From Siminovitchia acidinfaciens (GTDB lineage: Bacteria > Bacillota > Bacilli > Bacillales > Bacillaceae_C), in contig NZ_QYTV02000006.1 in assembly GCF_003605385.1 (NCBI RefSeq), positions 97,225 to 161,224 on the forward strand: DNA of 64,000 nucleotides, written 5' to 3'. Shown in pieces: positions 26,332 to 35,447 of this stretch (position 1 is its first letter; the number at the start of each line of letters is the position of its first letter). The position numbers and the translations under genes were made by a program. The notes under the pieces are model-generated. The model worked only from the letters and a program-made list of their open reading frames with translations, did no database searches and was not told the DNA's origin.

Positions 26332-26371
26332 GTGCCGAATTTTCGTCAATTTAGCGCCGGATTTTCGGCAC
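26332..26371. promoter_or_regulatory. inverted repeat upstream of the activator gene, candidate operator
   Basis: GTGCCGAA at 26332-26339 and TTCGGCAC at 26364-26371 form an outer inverted repeat, each with its own inner GCCGAATTTTCG-like half. The core matches the palindrome near the sigma-54 promoter about 1.5 kb away, so it is probably bound by the same activator, for example for autocontrol. Confidence 0.55.
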
Positions 26372-26401
26372 TCTATTATTATATTATTTTTTCAAAGGAA
26401 A

Positions 26402-27019
26402 TCATATCATTTTAAAAAGAAGATAAGCTATGTAAATAGCAACTCCCCAAATAATCAGTGCGGAAATTTTATTAATTATGTATACCAATCTTCCTTCGGT
26501 ATCAATGTTTCCGACAATCTTCCCTGCTGTAGCCAGCCCAAAAAACCACATCCAAGAAATTAATATTGTTGAAAGTCCAAAAGCTGCTTTTTCCGCTCCC
26601 TGGTAGCTTAATGAACTTGTACCGATGACACCGATCGTATCTATGATGGCATGCGGATTAAGCAAGGAAACAGATAAAGCGAACATGATTTGCTTTTTCG
26701 GAGACAACGGCTTTTCGTTTTTATTCGCTTCCGGCGGTTTGCTGTTCCAGACAGTCCACCCCATATAAAGCAGAAATAAGAAACCGACCGCAAACAATAT
26801 TACCTGCAATATAGGCATTGTCAGTACAATGACTGATACTCCTAAAATCGCAAGAACTATCAGAAGTGTGTCGCAAAGGCCCGCCGTTATAACGACGGGA
26901 ACTGCTCCCCTGAAGCGGGCTTGCACTGCCCCTTGATTGAAAACAAAAACATTTTGAGCTCCTAATGGAATGATTAGTCCGAATGCAAGAAAAATTCCGT
27001 GAAAAATTGCTGCCAACAT
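26402..27019 (-). CDS. LysE/ArgO-family basic amino acid exporter
   Basis: About 205 aa with six membrane helices. The N-terminal GLIIPLGAQNVFVFNQG is the hallmark of the true LysE/ArgO branch, and LSVSLLNPHAIIDTIGVIG is near residue 130. It should export lysine and/or arginine. I chose the ATG at 27019, with AGAGGTGG nine bases upstream. The gene precedes the RocR-type activator, so exporter, activator, decarboxylase and LysP importer form one locus for balancing cytosolic lysine. Confidence 0.85.
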   Translation of the reverse strand: MLAAIFHGIFLAFGLIIPLGAQNVFVFNQGAVQARFRGAVPVVITAGLCDTLLIVLAILGVSVIVLTMPILQVILFAVGFLFLLYMGWTVWNSKPPEANKNEKPLSPKKQIMFALSVSLLNPHAIIDTIGVIGTSSLSYQGAEKAAFGLSTILISWMWFFGLATAGKIVGNIDTEGRLVYIINKISALIIWGVAIYIAYLLFKMI

Positions 27020-27061
27020 ACCCCCGTGCCACCTCTTCAAATAATTTCATTTTATTTGTAT

Positions 27062-27090
27062 ACTATATAATTACCAATTAATATGTCCAA
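27062..27090 (-). promoter_or_regulatory. sigma-A promoter of the lysE gene
   Basis: Minus-strand TTGGAC and TATAGT separated by exactly 17 bases, with the -10 about 40 bases before the exporter start. It may also transcribe the activator gene downstream. Confidence 0.6.
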
Positions 27091-27139
27091 CTTGGAAATT
27101 GCCGCCAGGAAATTCCTAAGGGCCGGCTTCTGAATCCAT

Positions 27140-28687
27140 TCAAATTATGATATTTAACTGCTCTCTCAACCCATCTATCAAATCAGGAGGAGTCACTCCA
27201 TAATTAGATAATAAATTTGATTTTTCTTCTCCAGCTTTTGCATGCAAATAGGTGCCTGCTACCATTGCGTTTAATGGGGTGGCTCCCTGTGCTACAAATG
27301 AGGCAATCAATCCTGTTAGGACATCTCCGCTGCCCCCCTTCCCCAATGAATCATTGCCCGCCGGGTTGATAAAAATTTCACCATCAGGTGAAGCAATGAT
27401 CGAACGGTGGCCTTTCAATAATAAATAGATATCATATTTCTTTGCAAAAGAGGACGCAACTTCGATTCTGTCAGACTCCACCTCACTGACGGTCATGTTC
27501 AACAGTCCAGCCATTTCTCCTGGATGTGGAGTGAATATTACATCGCCGCTATAAGTTCTTATCATTTCCAAAATATTTCTTGAGAGATACAGTGCATCGG
27601 CATCGACTATGATCGGCTGGCCTGTTAGGGAGTAAAACAATCTCTCCAGCCATTTTTCCCCCTCGGGAAATCTGCCCATGCCCGGGCCGACTGCCACTAC
27701 GTCAAACTCTTGAAGCTTGATTTAAATTTCGTCTAAGGAATGTTCAGAGAATTGGCCGTTTTTCTCTGGTAATGGGAAAAATAAAGCTTGGGGCATTTGC
27801 GATGCAGCCATTGGATAAATACTTTCCGGGACAGCCAAAGTTACAAGACCTGCTCCGGATAGCAGCGAGCTTTTGGCTGTGAACAAAGGTGCGCCAACAT
27901 AAGGGCGCGAGCCTCCCAATACAAGAACATGGCCAAAGGTCCCTTTGTGTCCATCAATGGGCCTTTTCGGAATGACATCTTTTACAAGTGGTTCCGTAAT
28001 TACCTTCGGCATTTGCAAATCCAGGTTTTCTACAATGGAAGTAGGTACCGAAATGTCTACCGCCTTCCATTCACCTATATATTTGGGACCGTCTAGCAAA
28101 AAGAAGCCTTTTTTGGGATAAACAAACGAAACTGTTTTTGAAGCCTTTACTGCCATACCAACGGCCTTTCCTGTATCGCTGTTTAATCCTGATGGTATGT
28201 CCACCGACATGATTATTTTACTTTTAAGCCGGTTAACAAATGAGATGATTTCACTGACAGGTTCTCGTAACGGACCATTCACCCCTGTCCCTAACATAGC
28301 ATCAACAATTATATCGGCTTCACTCAATAGATTATGGAGCTTCCGACTAGAATTATTATGAAAATACCAAATAGGCAATCCGCGTTTATTATATACATCG
28401 AAGTGAACTTTCGCATCACCTTTCATTTTGTTCGGATCGGCAATAAAGCAAACAACGCAATCGTAACCTGAATCATAAAGTTTGCGGGCAATTACAAAGC
28501 CATCACCCCCATTATTTCCCGCTCCGGCTAGTACTATGATCCGAGGATTTTCACAGGGCGAACTTGCGATTACCTCTTCTGCTATTTTTGTTCCGGCATT
28601 TTCCATTAAAACAACGCCGGGCAGACCTATGACATCCATAGTATATTGATCCATTAACTGCATTTCTTTTCGGCCGGCAGCAAACAT
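27140..28687 (-). pseudogene. nnr: bifunctional NAD(P)HX epimerase/dehydratase (Nnr) with an in-frame TAA
   Basis: The upstream part (ATG 28687 to TAA 27722-27724) holds the full epimerase domain (NnrE; AGAGNNGGDGFVIARKL near 55) and the first part of the dehydratase domain. The same frame continues after the TAA as IKLQEFDVVAVGPGMG and carries the rest of the dehydratase (NnrD) with the GKGGSGDVLTG active-site loop, ending at 27140. Without the stop the protein would be about 515 aa, the normal length for Bacillaceae Nnr, which repairs damaged NAD(P)H hydrates. The TAA splits the ATP-binding part of the dehydratase. A GTG at 27697 could restart translation but has only a weak binding site. 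A CAA, GAA or AAA to TAA change, or a base-calling error, is likely. Confidence 0.8.
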
Positions 28688-28817
28688 AGTCATCCCTCCG
28701 TAACTTGATAATATTAATTTAACAAGACCACGGAGTAAATGCCATTAGAAATAGGAGAGCGACTGCATTTCCTTCACGCCACTCCTCATTAAATTAGGTG
28801 TTGGCCAGCAACCGTCT

Positions 28818-30350
28818 TCATCGGATAACGACATACGGCCTCATCATTTCATAGTCCTCATGTTCTAACATATGACAATGCCATACATACAACCCCGTAT
28901 AAGGTCCAAACCTCATGATGATTCGCGTTACTTGTTTAGGATTGGCCCGAACGGTATCCTTCCACCCACGTTCTTGTGGTTCTGGAGGAACCGCTGCTCC
29001 TGTATAATGGAGCATTTTCTCTTTAGTATATCTTTCTATATCGAAATCTCTCCGGTCGAGGATTTGGAATTCAATTAAGTGAAGATGAATAGGATGTGAA
29101 TCTTTAGTCAAATTAATCAAATACCATATCTCGGTCGATCCCAATTTTGGATTTTCAGAGATGGGGGCATCCCATTGTTTATTATCCAGCAGCATTAATT
29201 CACGTCCAAATTTATCCCGAGTCTCATTTAATGTGAGATATCGAACTTTTAAAGCTAACCGTTCATTTAATTTGTGAAAAGGAAACATATAAGCAGGGAT
29301 AGCACTCGTATCCACACTGGACAAGGAGAGAATCACTCTAAACTGCATTACGGTACCCGTGTTATCATTTGGGGGACTACCGCTTGGAAAAGGCGTAGGT
29401 GCATCGTTGGTCATGGTGATATTCTCACCCTCAAGATTGGAAAAATCAATGATTACATCTGCCCGTTCCGCAGGTGCTAACAAAATTTGTCTAATACCTA
29501 TAGGGTGCTGCATGAAACCTTTGTCCGTCGATATTTGATACATAAGTTGTCCAGAATCAAGCTTAATTCTAAAAAAACGGGTGTTGGATGCGTTTAACAG
29601 CCTAAATCGATATTTCCGTGGTTCCACTTTTAAGTACGGATAAACTTTACCATTCACAAGAATAGTTTCTCCGACAAATTCAGGAACGATGGATGTTTCT
29701 AAACCAGAAACTGGTTTTGGCCGCTGCTTCGGATAATATAGTGAACCATCGTTATTAAACGTTTTGTCTTGTATTAAAAGGGGGACCTCATATTTCCCAC
29801 TAGGTAAATTCAGTGAACGCTCACGTTGATCCCTTATAAGATAGAAACCTGCTAAACCGGCATATATATTGAGCCTGGTAATTCCAAGGGCATGATCATG
29901 GTACCAGAGTGTGCAGGCGTGATTGCAATTATCATATCGATATATTTGTTTTCTAAAATAGCGTCCAACTTGTTTGAAACCTTTCGTAAACCATGCCTCT
30001 GGGTAGCCATCGCTTTCCCATTCAACACAAGCCCCGTGGACGTGGACTACCGTTCGAACTTCCGGCACGTCCATATGGGCACCGTGAACAGTATGGTCGA
30101 TAGGCAACAAATGCCTGTCTGGAAGATTGTTCATCCACTTGATAAATACGATTTCTCCGCTTGCCACTTCGATGGTAGGTCCTGGATAGCAGCCTTCGTA
30201 CCCCCAAACCGTTGTTTCACTCAGCTCGCTGTGAAGTGATTGCTTAATTTCAGTCATGTTGACTTCGTAATAAGTATATGATTCATTTTTCTGAAGAGGT
30301 TTTAAAACAGGGGGGATTGGAAGTTCGTCTAAAAACTTAGAGAGAATCAT
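28818..30350 (-). CDS. cotA: CotA-type multicopper oxidase (spore coat laccase)
   Basis: A 510-aa three-domain multicopper oxidase matching CotA of B. subtilis in length and start (ILSKFLDELPIPPVLKP). The copper ligand segments are VVHVHGACVEWESDGYPE, TLWYHDHALGITRLN, SHPIHLHLIEFQILDR and the C-terminal YVWHCHMLEHEDYEMM, so the type 1 and trinuclear sites are complete. There is no signal peptide, as expected for a protein made in the mother cell and placed in the outer spore coat. It oxidises phenols and bilirubin-like compounds and takes part in spore pigment formation. The ATG follows AAAGGAG. Mother-cell (sigma-K) control is expected, but I could not assign a sigma-K promoter with confidence. 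Confidence 0.9.
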   Translation of the reverse strand: MILSKFLDELPIPPVLKPLQKNESYTYYEVNMTEIKQSLHSELSETTVWGYEGCYPGPTIEVASGEIVFIKWMNNLPDRHLLPIDHTVHGAHMDVPEVRTVVHVHGACVEWESDGYPEAWFTKGFKQVGRYFRKQIYRYDNCNHACTLWYHDHALGITRLNIYAGLAGFYLIRDQRERSLNLPSGKYEVPLLIQDKTFNNDGSLYYPKQRPKPVSGLETSIVPEFVGETILVNGKVYPYLKVEPRKYRFRLLNASNTRFFRIKLDSGQLMYQISTDKGFMQHPIGIRQILLAPAERADVIIDFSNLEGENITMTNDAPTPFPSGSPPNDNTGTVMQFRVILSLSSVDTSAIPAYMFPFHKLNERLALKVRYLTLNETRDKFGRELMLLDNKQWDAPISENPKLGSTEIWYLINLTKDSHPIHLHLIEFQILDRRDFDIERYTKEKMLHYTGAAVPPEPQERGWKDTVRANPKQVTRIIMRFGPYTGLYVWHCHMLEHEDYEMMRPYVVIR

Positions 30351-30643
30351 AGGTCTGCTCCTTTATTAACTAAAAGTCTACGTCCTTCCAAAGCTATCAG
30401 CGCGGAACAATTTCGCACTGCGTATTACCAATGCTCTGCTCCGCGCATATTTAAAACAATAAATTTTCATTCTTCACACTTATAATAGTAATATTTATAA
30501 ATGACCCCAATTATGAAAATTTCAACTTTTAATAACGGTCAAAAATTGGTGGATTATGGAATGCTCTTCTTAACAAGAATACAAATATCAATACGTTAAC
30601 AAATTTAACCCACTAAGAGGCGCAATATAGTACGCTCAACTAA
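30351..30643. other. intergenic region between cotA and rlmN
   Basis: About 290 AT-rich bases upstream of cotA. It contains an imperfect inverted repeat with arms CGCGGAACA (about 30400) and TGCTCCGCG (about 30440) on the cotA leader side. No coding sequence is supported. The cotA promoter should lie here, but no clear mother-cell promoter motif was found. Confidence 0.5.
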
Positions 30644-30681
30644 TGAAAAAACGAATGATCTCACATTGATCATTCGTTCTT
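30644..30681 (-). terminator. terminator of rlmN
   Basis: Perfect 11-bp stem AACGAATGATC / GATCATTCGTT, followed on the minus strand by TTTTTTC, eight bases after the rlmN stop. Confidence 0.88.
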
Positions 30682-30688
30682 CCGACAG

Positions 30689-31756
30689 TTATATTACTGA
30701 TTTTCTTTGTTTGATTTGTTTGCTTCTCAATTGTCCGCAGGCAGCGTCGATATCCGTTCCCTGCTCCATTCGGACGCCGCAATGGATGCCTTTTTTCTTC
30801 AACGTATCAAAGAATGCTCGAATGGACTCCGGCTTGCTTCGTTGGTACTGTCCATGTTCATCGACAGGGTTATAAGGTATCAAATTCACATAGGCAAGGT
30901 GCTTTCGTTTTTGAAGCAGCTTCGCCAATTCCAAAGCTTCCTTCTCATGATCGTTGACATCTTTCAATAAAATATATTCGATCGTTACTCTTCGATTTGT
31001 TTTATCCAAATAATAATCAAGTGCTTCCATTAGCTTTGCAATTGGAAATGCTTTGTTGATTTTCATAATTTGTGTACGCAGTTCATCGTTCGGCGCATGG
31101 AGAGATAAGGCCAGATTAACCTGCAAATTCTCATCTGCAAAGTCGTAGATTTTATGAGCCAGACCACTTGTCGATACTGTGATATGCCTTGCACCGATAG
31201 CCAATCCTTTCGGATCATTGACGACACGCAAGAAGTTCATCAGGTTTGTGTAGTTGTCAAATGGCTCACCAATTCCCATGACTACGATATGGCTTACGCG
31301 CTCATCCATGCCACGTTCGTCAAGGAACTTTTGTACCTTCATGATCTGCCCGACAATCTCACCGCTGTTCAAGTCGCGACTTTTCTTCAAAAGTCCGCTG
31401 GCACAAAAGCTGCAGCCGATATTACATCCGACCTGGGTCGTCACACAAACAGAAAGTCCGTAATGGAAGTTCATTAACACTGTCTCAATCAAGTTACCGT
31501 CTTCCAGTTCGAACAAAAACTTAATCGTTCCATCCTCTGACTCCTGCCGGACCGCCTGCTTCAACGTCTGTATTTCGAAGTGTTGATCCAGCAGTTCCAG
31601 ACAGTCTTTATTCACATTTTTCATTTCAGAAAAACTGTCTACCCTCTTTGTATATAACCAGTCCCACACTTGTTGTGCGCGGAACTTTTTTTGTCCATGC
31701 TCTACAAGCCATTCGGTCAATTGATCTATCGTCAAGCCGTATATTGATTTTTTCAA
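30689..31756 (-). CDS. rlmN: 23S rRNA (adenine2503-C2)-methyltransferase RlmN
   Basis: A 355-aa radical SAM methyltransferase. The iron-sulfur Cys triad lies in CNIGCSFC (C111, C115, C118), the second catalytic Cys is in [17 protein letters not shown] near 342, and [11 protein letters not shown] near 160 is typical. It methylates A2503 of 23S rRNA and A37 of some tRNAs. It is a housekeeping gene with its own terminator, flanked by unrelated genes. Confidence 0.93.
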   Translation of the reverse strand: MKKSIYGLTIDQLTEWLVEHGQKKFRAQQVWDWLYTKRVDSFSEMKNVNKDCLELLDQHFEIQTLKQAVRQESEDGTIKFLFELEDGNLIETVLMNFHYGLSVCVTTQVGCNIGCSFCASGLLKKSRDLNSGEIVGQIMKVQKFLDERGMDERVSHIVVMGIGEPFDNYTNLMNFLRVVNDPKGLAIGARHITVSTSGLAHKIYDFADENLQVNLALSLHAPNDELRTQIMKINKAFPIAKLMEALDYYLDKTNRRVTIEYILLKDVNDHEKEALELAKLLQKRKHLAYVNLIPYNPVDEHGQYQRSKPESIRAFFDTLKKKGIHCGVRMEQGTDIDAACGQLRSKQIKQRKSVI

Positions 31757-31951
31757 AGTAAAACCCTCATTTCAAATAAATCCGATGCTGTTATTATAAT
31801 ACTAGGATAGATGCAAGGAAACAACCCATTTCGGTCCAAAAGCAATTTGACTAACTATACTTTATAATTTATTGATAATCTTTTCCCTTCAAGATTGATC
31901 ACAAAAAGATATAAGATAAAGATTGAAGTATATTATTGAGAGGATTTTCCT

Positions 31952-33160
31952 ATGGATGTTAATGGTATTGCAGGAAACAGAAAATATTATCAATGGATCG
32001 TTCTTATTGTTGCCACATTGTCGCAGACCTGCGCCTCTTTCGTTATTTTCGGTATGGGTCCGATGGCAGCCTTTTATCAGCAAGCATACGAACTAACGCA
32101 ATTCGAAACCGGTTTAATTGTCTCTGTCGTCAATTTAGGACCGATTCTTTCCATGATTTTATTTGGAGATTTAATGGATAAATATGGTGAAAAATGGGTA
32201 GTGGGAATGGGGTCCATCCTTCTAGGACTCAATACATTACTCGCTTTTTCAATCAATAATTATACTTTGTTATTGACCAATTTATTTTTCGTCGGTATTT
32301 GGTATGGAACAGCCCAGCCTGGGGGCAGTAGCGCGATCGTTAAATGGTTTCCCGGAAAACATCGGGGGCTTGCAATGGGAATCAGGCAGACGGGCATACC
32401 TGTTGGAGGAGCATTGGCCGCTGCAATCCTCCCTTTCATTTTCTTTGAATTGGGACTGCCAGCAGCAGTGCTGATGCAAGGAAGCATTGCCATCGCGGGT
32501 GGTCTGATTTTCCTCTTGGTCTATAAGGACCTAGCAAAGAATGAACAACAGAAAAAGCGATATACCTTTATAGAAAAAATAGACCGTATAAAAAACAAAA
32601 CCAACTTGTATCCTGTGTTTTTCGTTGGTATCACAATGGTCTCTGTGCAACTCATTATTGTTGCTCACTTGATGGGGTACCTAAGGGATCATTTACAATT
32701 AAGCATAGGCTTGGCAGGAACGTTTTTAAGCTTGGCACTACTGGGAGGCATGTTTGGGAGGATCATTCTTGCCTGGGTCAGCGACAACATTTTCAATGGA
32801 AACCGAAGCAAACCTCTTCAAATGACTATTTGGGCCACTGCACTAATTATTATTTGCATACTGCTACTTGGCAATTATCTTCCATTATGGCTGATCGGAC
32901 TGTTTTGCTTCACATTCGGATTTCTTGGAATTGGTTGGTACAGCTTGTTTATCGTCATGGTTGCAGAAGCAGCTGACAAAAGTTTTATTGCGTTGACTGT
33001 CAGCTTTGCATTGACGTTAAATCAATTTTTTATCGTTATCTCGCCTGCTCTATTCGGTTTGTTGGTGGATCATTTCAATGGCTACAGCATACCCTTTGTA
33101 TTGTTAGCAGCTGCTGTTTCAGTGGGGGCAATCTGGTTAAAAACAACAGAGCGAAAATAG
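31952..33160 (+). CDS. MFS transporter
   Basis: A 402-aa major facilitator with 12 predicted helices. The loop 2-3 motif is GDLMDKYGEKWVVGMG near 75, and loop 4 has WFPGKHRGLAMGIRQTGIPVGGA near 133, a pattern seen in the nitrate/cyanate/oxalate-related branches (FPxxxRGxAxGxxxxG). The ATG follows GAGAGGA. The substrate is unknown; it is a single gene on the plus strand. Confidence 0.87.
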   Translation: MDVNGIAGNRKYYQWIVLIVATLSQTCASFVIFGMGPMAAFYQQAYELTQFETGLIVSVVNLGPILSMILFGDLMDKYGEKWVVGMGSILLGLNTLLAFSINNYTLLLTNLFFVGIWYGTAQPGGSSAIVKWFPGKHRGLAMGIRQTGIPVGGALAAAILPFIFFELGLPAAVLMQGSIAIAGGLIFLLVYKDLAKNEQQKKRYTFIEKIDRIKNKTNLYPVFFVGITMVSVQLIIVAHLMGYLRDHLQLSIGLAGTFLSLALLGGMFGRIILAWVSDNIFNGNRSKPLQMTIWATALIIICILLLGNYLPLWLIGLFCFTFGFLGIGWYSLFIVMVAEAADKSFIALTVSFALTLNQFFIVISPALFGLLVDHFNGYSIPFVLLAAAVSVGAIWLKTTERK

Positions 33161-33195
33161 CCTGGCTCCGATTTTTTGGAAAGCTTCTCTGCTAT

Positions 33196-33477
33196 TTAAA
33201 AAAAATAGAGGAAACAGGCAGCTGCCACTATATTAGGAAGACCAAGTAAAACCAGCCTCATACTTACACTGGTTCTTTTATGTCTTTCTTCCATCGTTTC
33301 GGAGGTGAAATTGGCTCTCATCCGATCACCGCTTACTAAAGAACCCGATGTAATCATGGATAAAGCAAGGAAAAAAAGTCCAATTCCTCCATTAACAAGG
33401 ACAACTTTATCAATTCCAATGACTGTTATACATAATGCAACTACAGACAAAAGAATACCAATCAAAAAATATTTCAC
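33196..33477 (-). CDS. small membrane protein, DUF5316-like
   Basis: A 93-aa protein with two N-terminal hydrophobic helices (LIGILLSVVALCITVIGI, then GGIGLFFLALSMITSG), a polar loop with SGDRMRANF, and a third helix at the C-terminus. The pattern matches small DUF5316-type Bacillus membrane proteins. Start is GTG 33477 behind AAGGAGG. No function known. Confidence 0.7.
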   Translation of the reverse strand: MKYFLIGILLSVVALCITVIGIDKVVLVNGGIGLFFLALSMITSGSLVSGDRMRANFTSETMEERHKRTSVSMRLVLLGLPNIVAAACFLYFF

Positions 33478-33622
33478 AGCCCCACCCTCCTTATCTTTTA
33501 TATACGCATGAAGCTATATATTGTTTCAAAATGATTATATAGCCCTTATAATAAAATCCGATTAGAAAGTGAACAACGTTCTTACTGCAATGCGCAAGAT
33601 AAGTTTGGGAGGTGATCAATTG

Positions 33623-33820
33623 ATGCAAAGCAAGGAGGAAAAGTGCCCCTTTTGCGGGAAAGGAAACAACTGTTGCAACACACTCGATAAAAACTTGGGA
33701 ATCTGTTGGTGCAGCAAAGAGTCATTTCCGCAGGGAATTTTCGAACTACTGCCTGCCGACCAAGTAATAAAAGTTTGTATTTGTAAAAGCTGTCTTGATG
33801 AGTACAAAAAGCACGATTAA
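33623..33820 (+). CDS. cysteine-rich CWC-type small protein
   Basis: About 65 aa with Cys pairs: CPFCGKGNNCC near the start, ICWC in the middle and CICKSC near the end. This fits the cysteine-rich CWC family, presumed to bind a metal, probably zinc. I placed the start at ATG 33623 because GGGAGGTGA lies just upstream; the in-frame GTG at 33569 has no binding site. It is a stand-alone gene and its role is unknown. Confidence 0.72.
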   Translation: MQSKEEKCPFCGKGNNCCNTLDKNLGICWCSKESFPQGIFELLPADQVIKVCICKSCLDEYKKHD

Positions 33821-33936
33821 GTTTACATAATTGGATTACAGTAAAGTAAAAATGAAAAAATACCATGTTTAGGCTGTGCTGCCTTATTATTTCGTTTTGT
33901 TTTGAAGCCAACACAAAAAACTGCATCATGATTTTC

Positions 33937-34572
33937 TTATGTTTTAGAAGAGCTCGCAAAGGCGGAAAATACCCCTAACACAATAAAAAAATAACCAGTT
34001 ATCCGATTCTGTAGCTTTAAACGCCCTTTACTGCCGAGAATCCGCTTTCTAATAACTGCTGCAAGAACTGCATACAGACCATCACTAATAAAAGCCAGAA
34101 TAATAAATATTGCTCCTAAAAACAAAAATTGCATTGTGACTGATCCAGCAGAAGGTGATATGAATTGCGGAAAGAAGGCTAGAAAAAAAAGTGCAGTCTT
34201 AGGGTTCATTATTTCTACGAGCACTGATTGGTAAAAGACCTTTAATAGTTTTTTTCGAGGGGCTTTTGGAATTTCTGTAGTCGTTCTATCAGAAGAAAAT
34301 AAAGTTCTACACCCCAGATAGATAAGATAAGCAGCGCCTAAGTATTTAACGATATTAAAAGCTGTTGCTGATGTCATAAGAATCGCAGATACTCCAATTG
34401 CTCCAGCTAAAACGTGAACAGAACCACCAAGAGATACACCAAGAACTGACACCAGGCCCGCTCTCTTCCCTTGATCTATACTCCTTGCCATAATATAAAA
34501 CACAGCTGGTCCAGGTATTATTAACAATGTAGCAGCCCCAATTACAAATAGCCAAATAGTTGAAAACTCCAA
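33937..34572 (-). CDS. LysE/RhtB-family translocator
   Basis: A 211-aa, six-helix exporter of the RhtB branch: the N-terminal LLIIPGPAVFYIMARS motif and EIMNPKTALFFLAFFPQFI near 118 are diagnostic. Start is TTG 34572 behind AGGAGG. It lies 71 bases downstream of the PaiB-like gene on the same strand and divergent from a MocR-type regulator, so the three probably form one control unit. It resembles the exporter at 62724-63350 more than the LysE/ArgO gene at 26402. Confidence 0.85.
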   Translation of the reverse strand: MEFSTIWLFVIGAATLLIIPGPAVFYIMARSIDQGKRAGLVSVLGVSLGGSVHVLAGAIGVSAILMTSATAFNIVKYLGAAYLIYLGCRTLFSSDRTTTEIPKAPRKKLLKVFYQSVLVEIMNPKTALFFLAFFPQFISPSAGSVTMQFLFLGAIFIILAFISDGLYAVLAAVIRKRILGSKGRLKLQNRITGYFFIVLGVFSAFASSSKT

Positions 34573-34643
34573 AAAGTGTGCCTCCTTGTCATACTATTGA
34601 AATATGATCGAATTGGGCTCCTCCTTGATTGATAAAAGTAAGG

Positions 34644-35261
34644 CTACTTTTTATTTACAAGGTTCGCTTTCATCAAAGAGGCAATTTGTTGCTCATTTGA
34701 AGATGGAATCTGTTCCAACTGTTTAATAATAAGCTCTTGTCTTTGTAAGGAATGGTTTTGACTCACCTTTGCTTTTCCTTCCATCCTATTGATTTTTATT
34801 TTGAATCCTTGCACGCCCTTGTTCATACCAGAGAGAAATTTAGCATCTACATCCCGTAGTCTGTATGAACTACCAGGAGCTTCATACTTCAATACCATAT
34901 CATTCAAGGAACCCATTAACTCGTGTTCATCCTTGATCAGCTCAACTTTGCCGTAAACATGAACAGTTACATAGTTCCACGTTGGCACTGCTTTATTGGT
35001 CTCATACCAAGAAGGAGAGATATAACAATGAGGTCCATGGAAAACGCTTAAGACTGTTTGAATTTGAATATCCTTCCACTGCGGATTCGGACGGGCAAAA
35101 TGACCATATAAAGCCCTCTCATCTTTATTTAATGTAAGGGGAAGATGGGTAGCGTATGGTTCTCCGTTGTGCTGAGAAAATAGAGTGGCAAAACTAAATT
35201 TTTCGATAAAGTCAAACATCATTTCTTCATCATCGATTTGAAAATGTTTAGGTACATACAT
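34644..35261 (-). CDS. PaiB-like FMN-binding protein
   Basis: A 205-aa protein of the PaiB (FMN-binding split-barrel, negative transcriptional regulator) family. Conserved segments are [22 protein letters not shown] at the start, ATHLPL near 45, [11 protein letters not shown] near 73, CYISPSWYE near 98 and [15 protein letters not shown] near 112. B. subtilis PaiB is linked to polyamine acetyltransferase PaiA and to repression of sporulation and protease genes. Here no PaiA is next to it; the neighbours are a LysE-type exporter and a MocR-type regulator. The ATG follows GAGGAG. Confidence 0.85.
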   Translation of the reverse strand: MYVPKHFQIDDEEMMFDFIEKFSFATLFSQHNGEPYATHLPLTLNKDERALYGHFARPNPQWKDIQIQTVLSVFHGPHCYISPSWYETNKAVPTWNYVTVHVYGKVELIKDEHELMGSLNDMVLKYEAPGSSYRLRDVDAKFLSGMNKGVQGFKIKINRMEGKAKVSQNHSLQRQELIIKQLEQIPSSNEQQIASLMKANLVNKK

Positions 35262-35447
35262 ATGTGTTTTCTCCTCATTTCCCTTATTTTCATACTCTTT
35301 TCTTCCAACTGAAGAGAATTTAGATGATTCCCTTCTGCAGTAGCTTTATTCGTTTTATTAATTTTTCATTAATTAATAGCCTACTATACAAACTGACATA
35401 GAAAAAGGTACAATAATAAATAATTATACATGTCAGAGGGATTGCAA

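Noticed and set aside
30400-30448. CGCGGAACA/TGCTCCGCG inverted repeat upstream of cotA as a regulator site
   Set aside because: The arms are imperfect and widely spaced, and no known sporulation regulator motif fits; kept only as a note in the intergenic entry.
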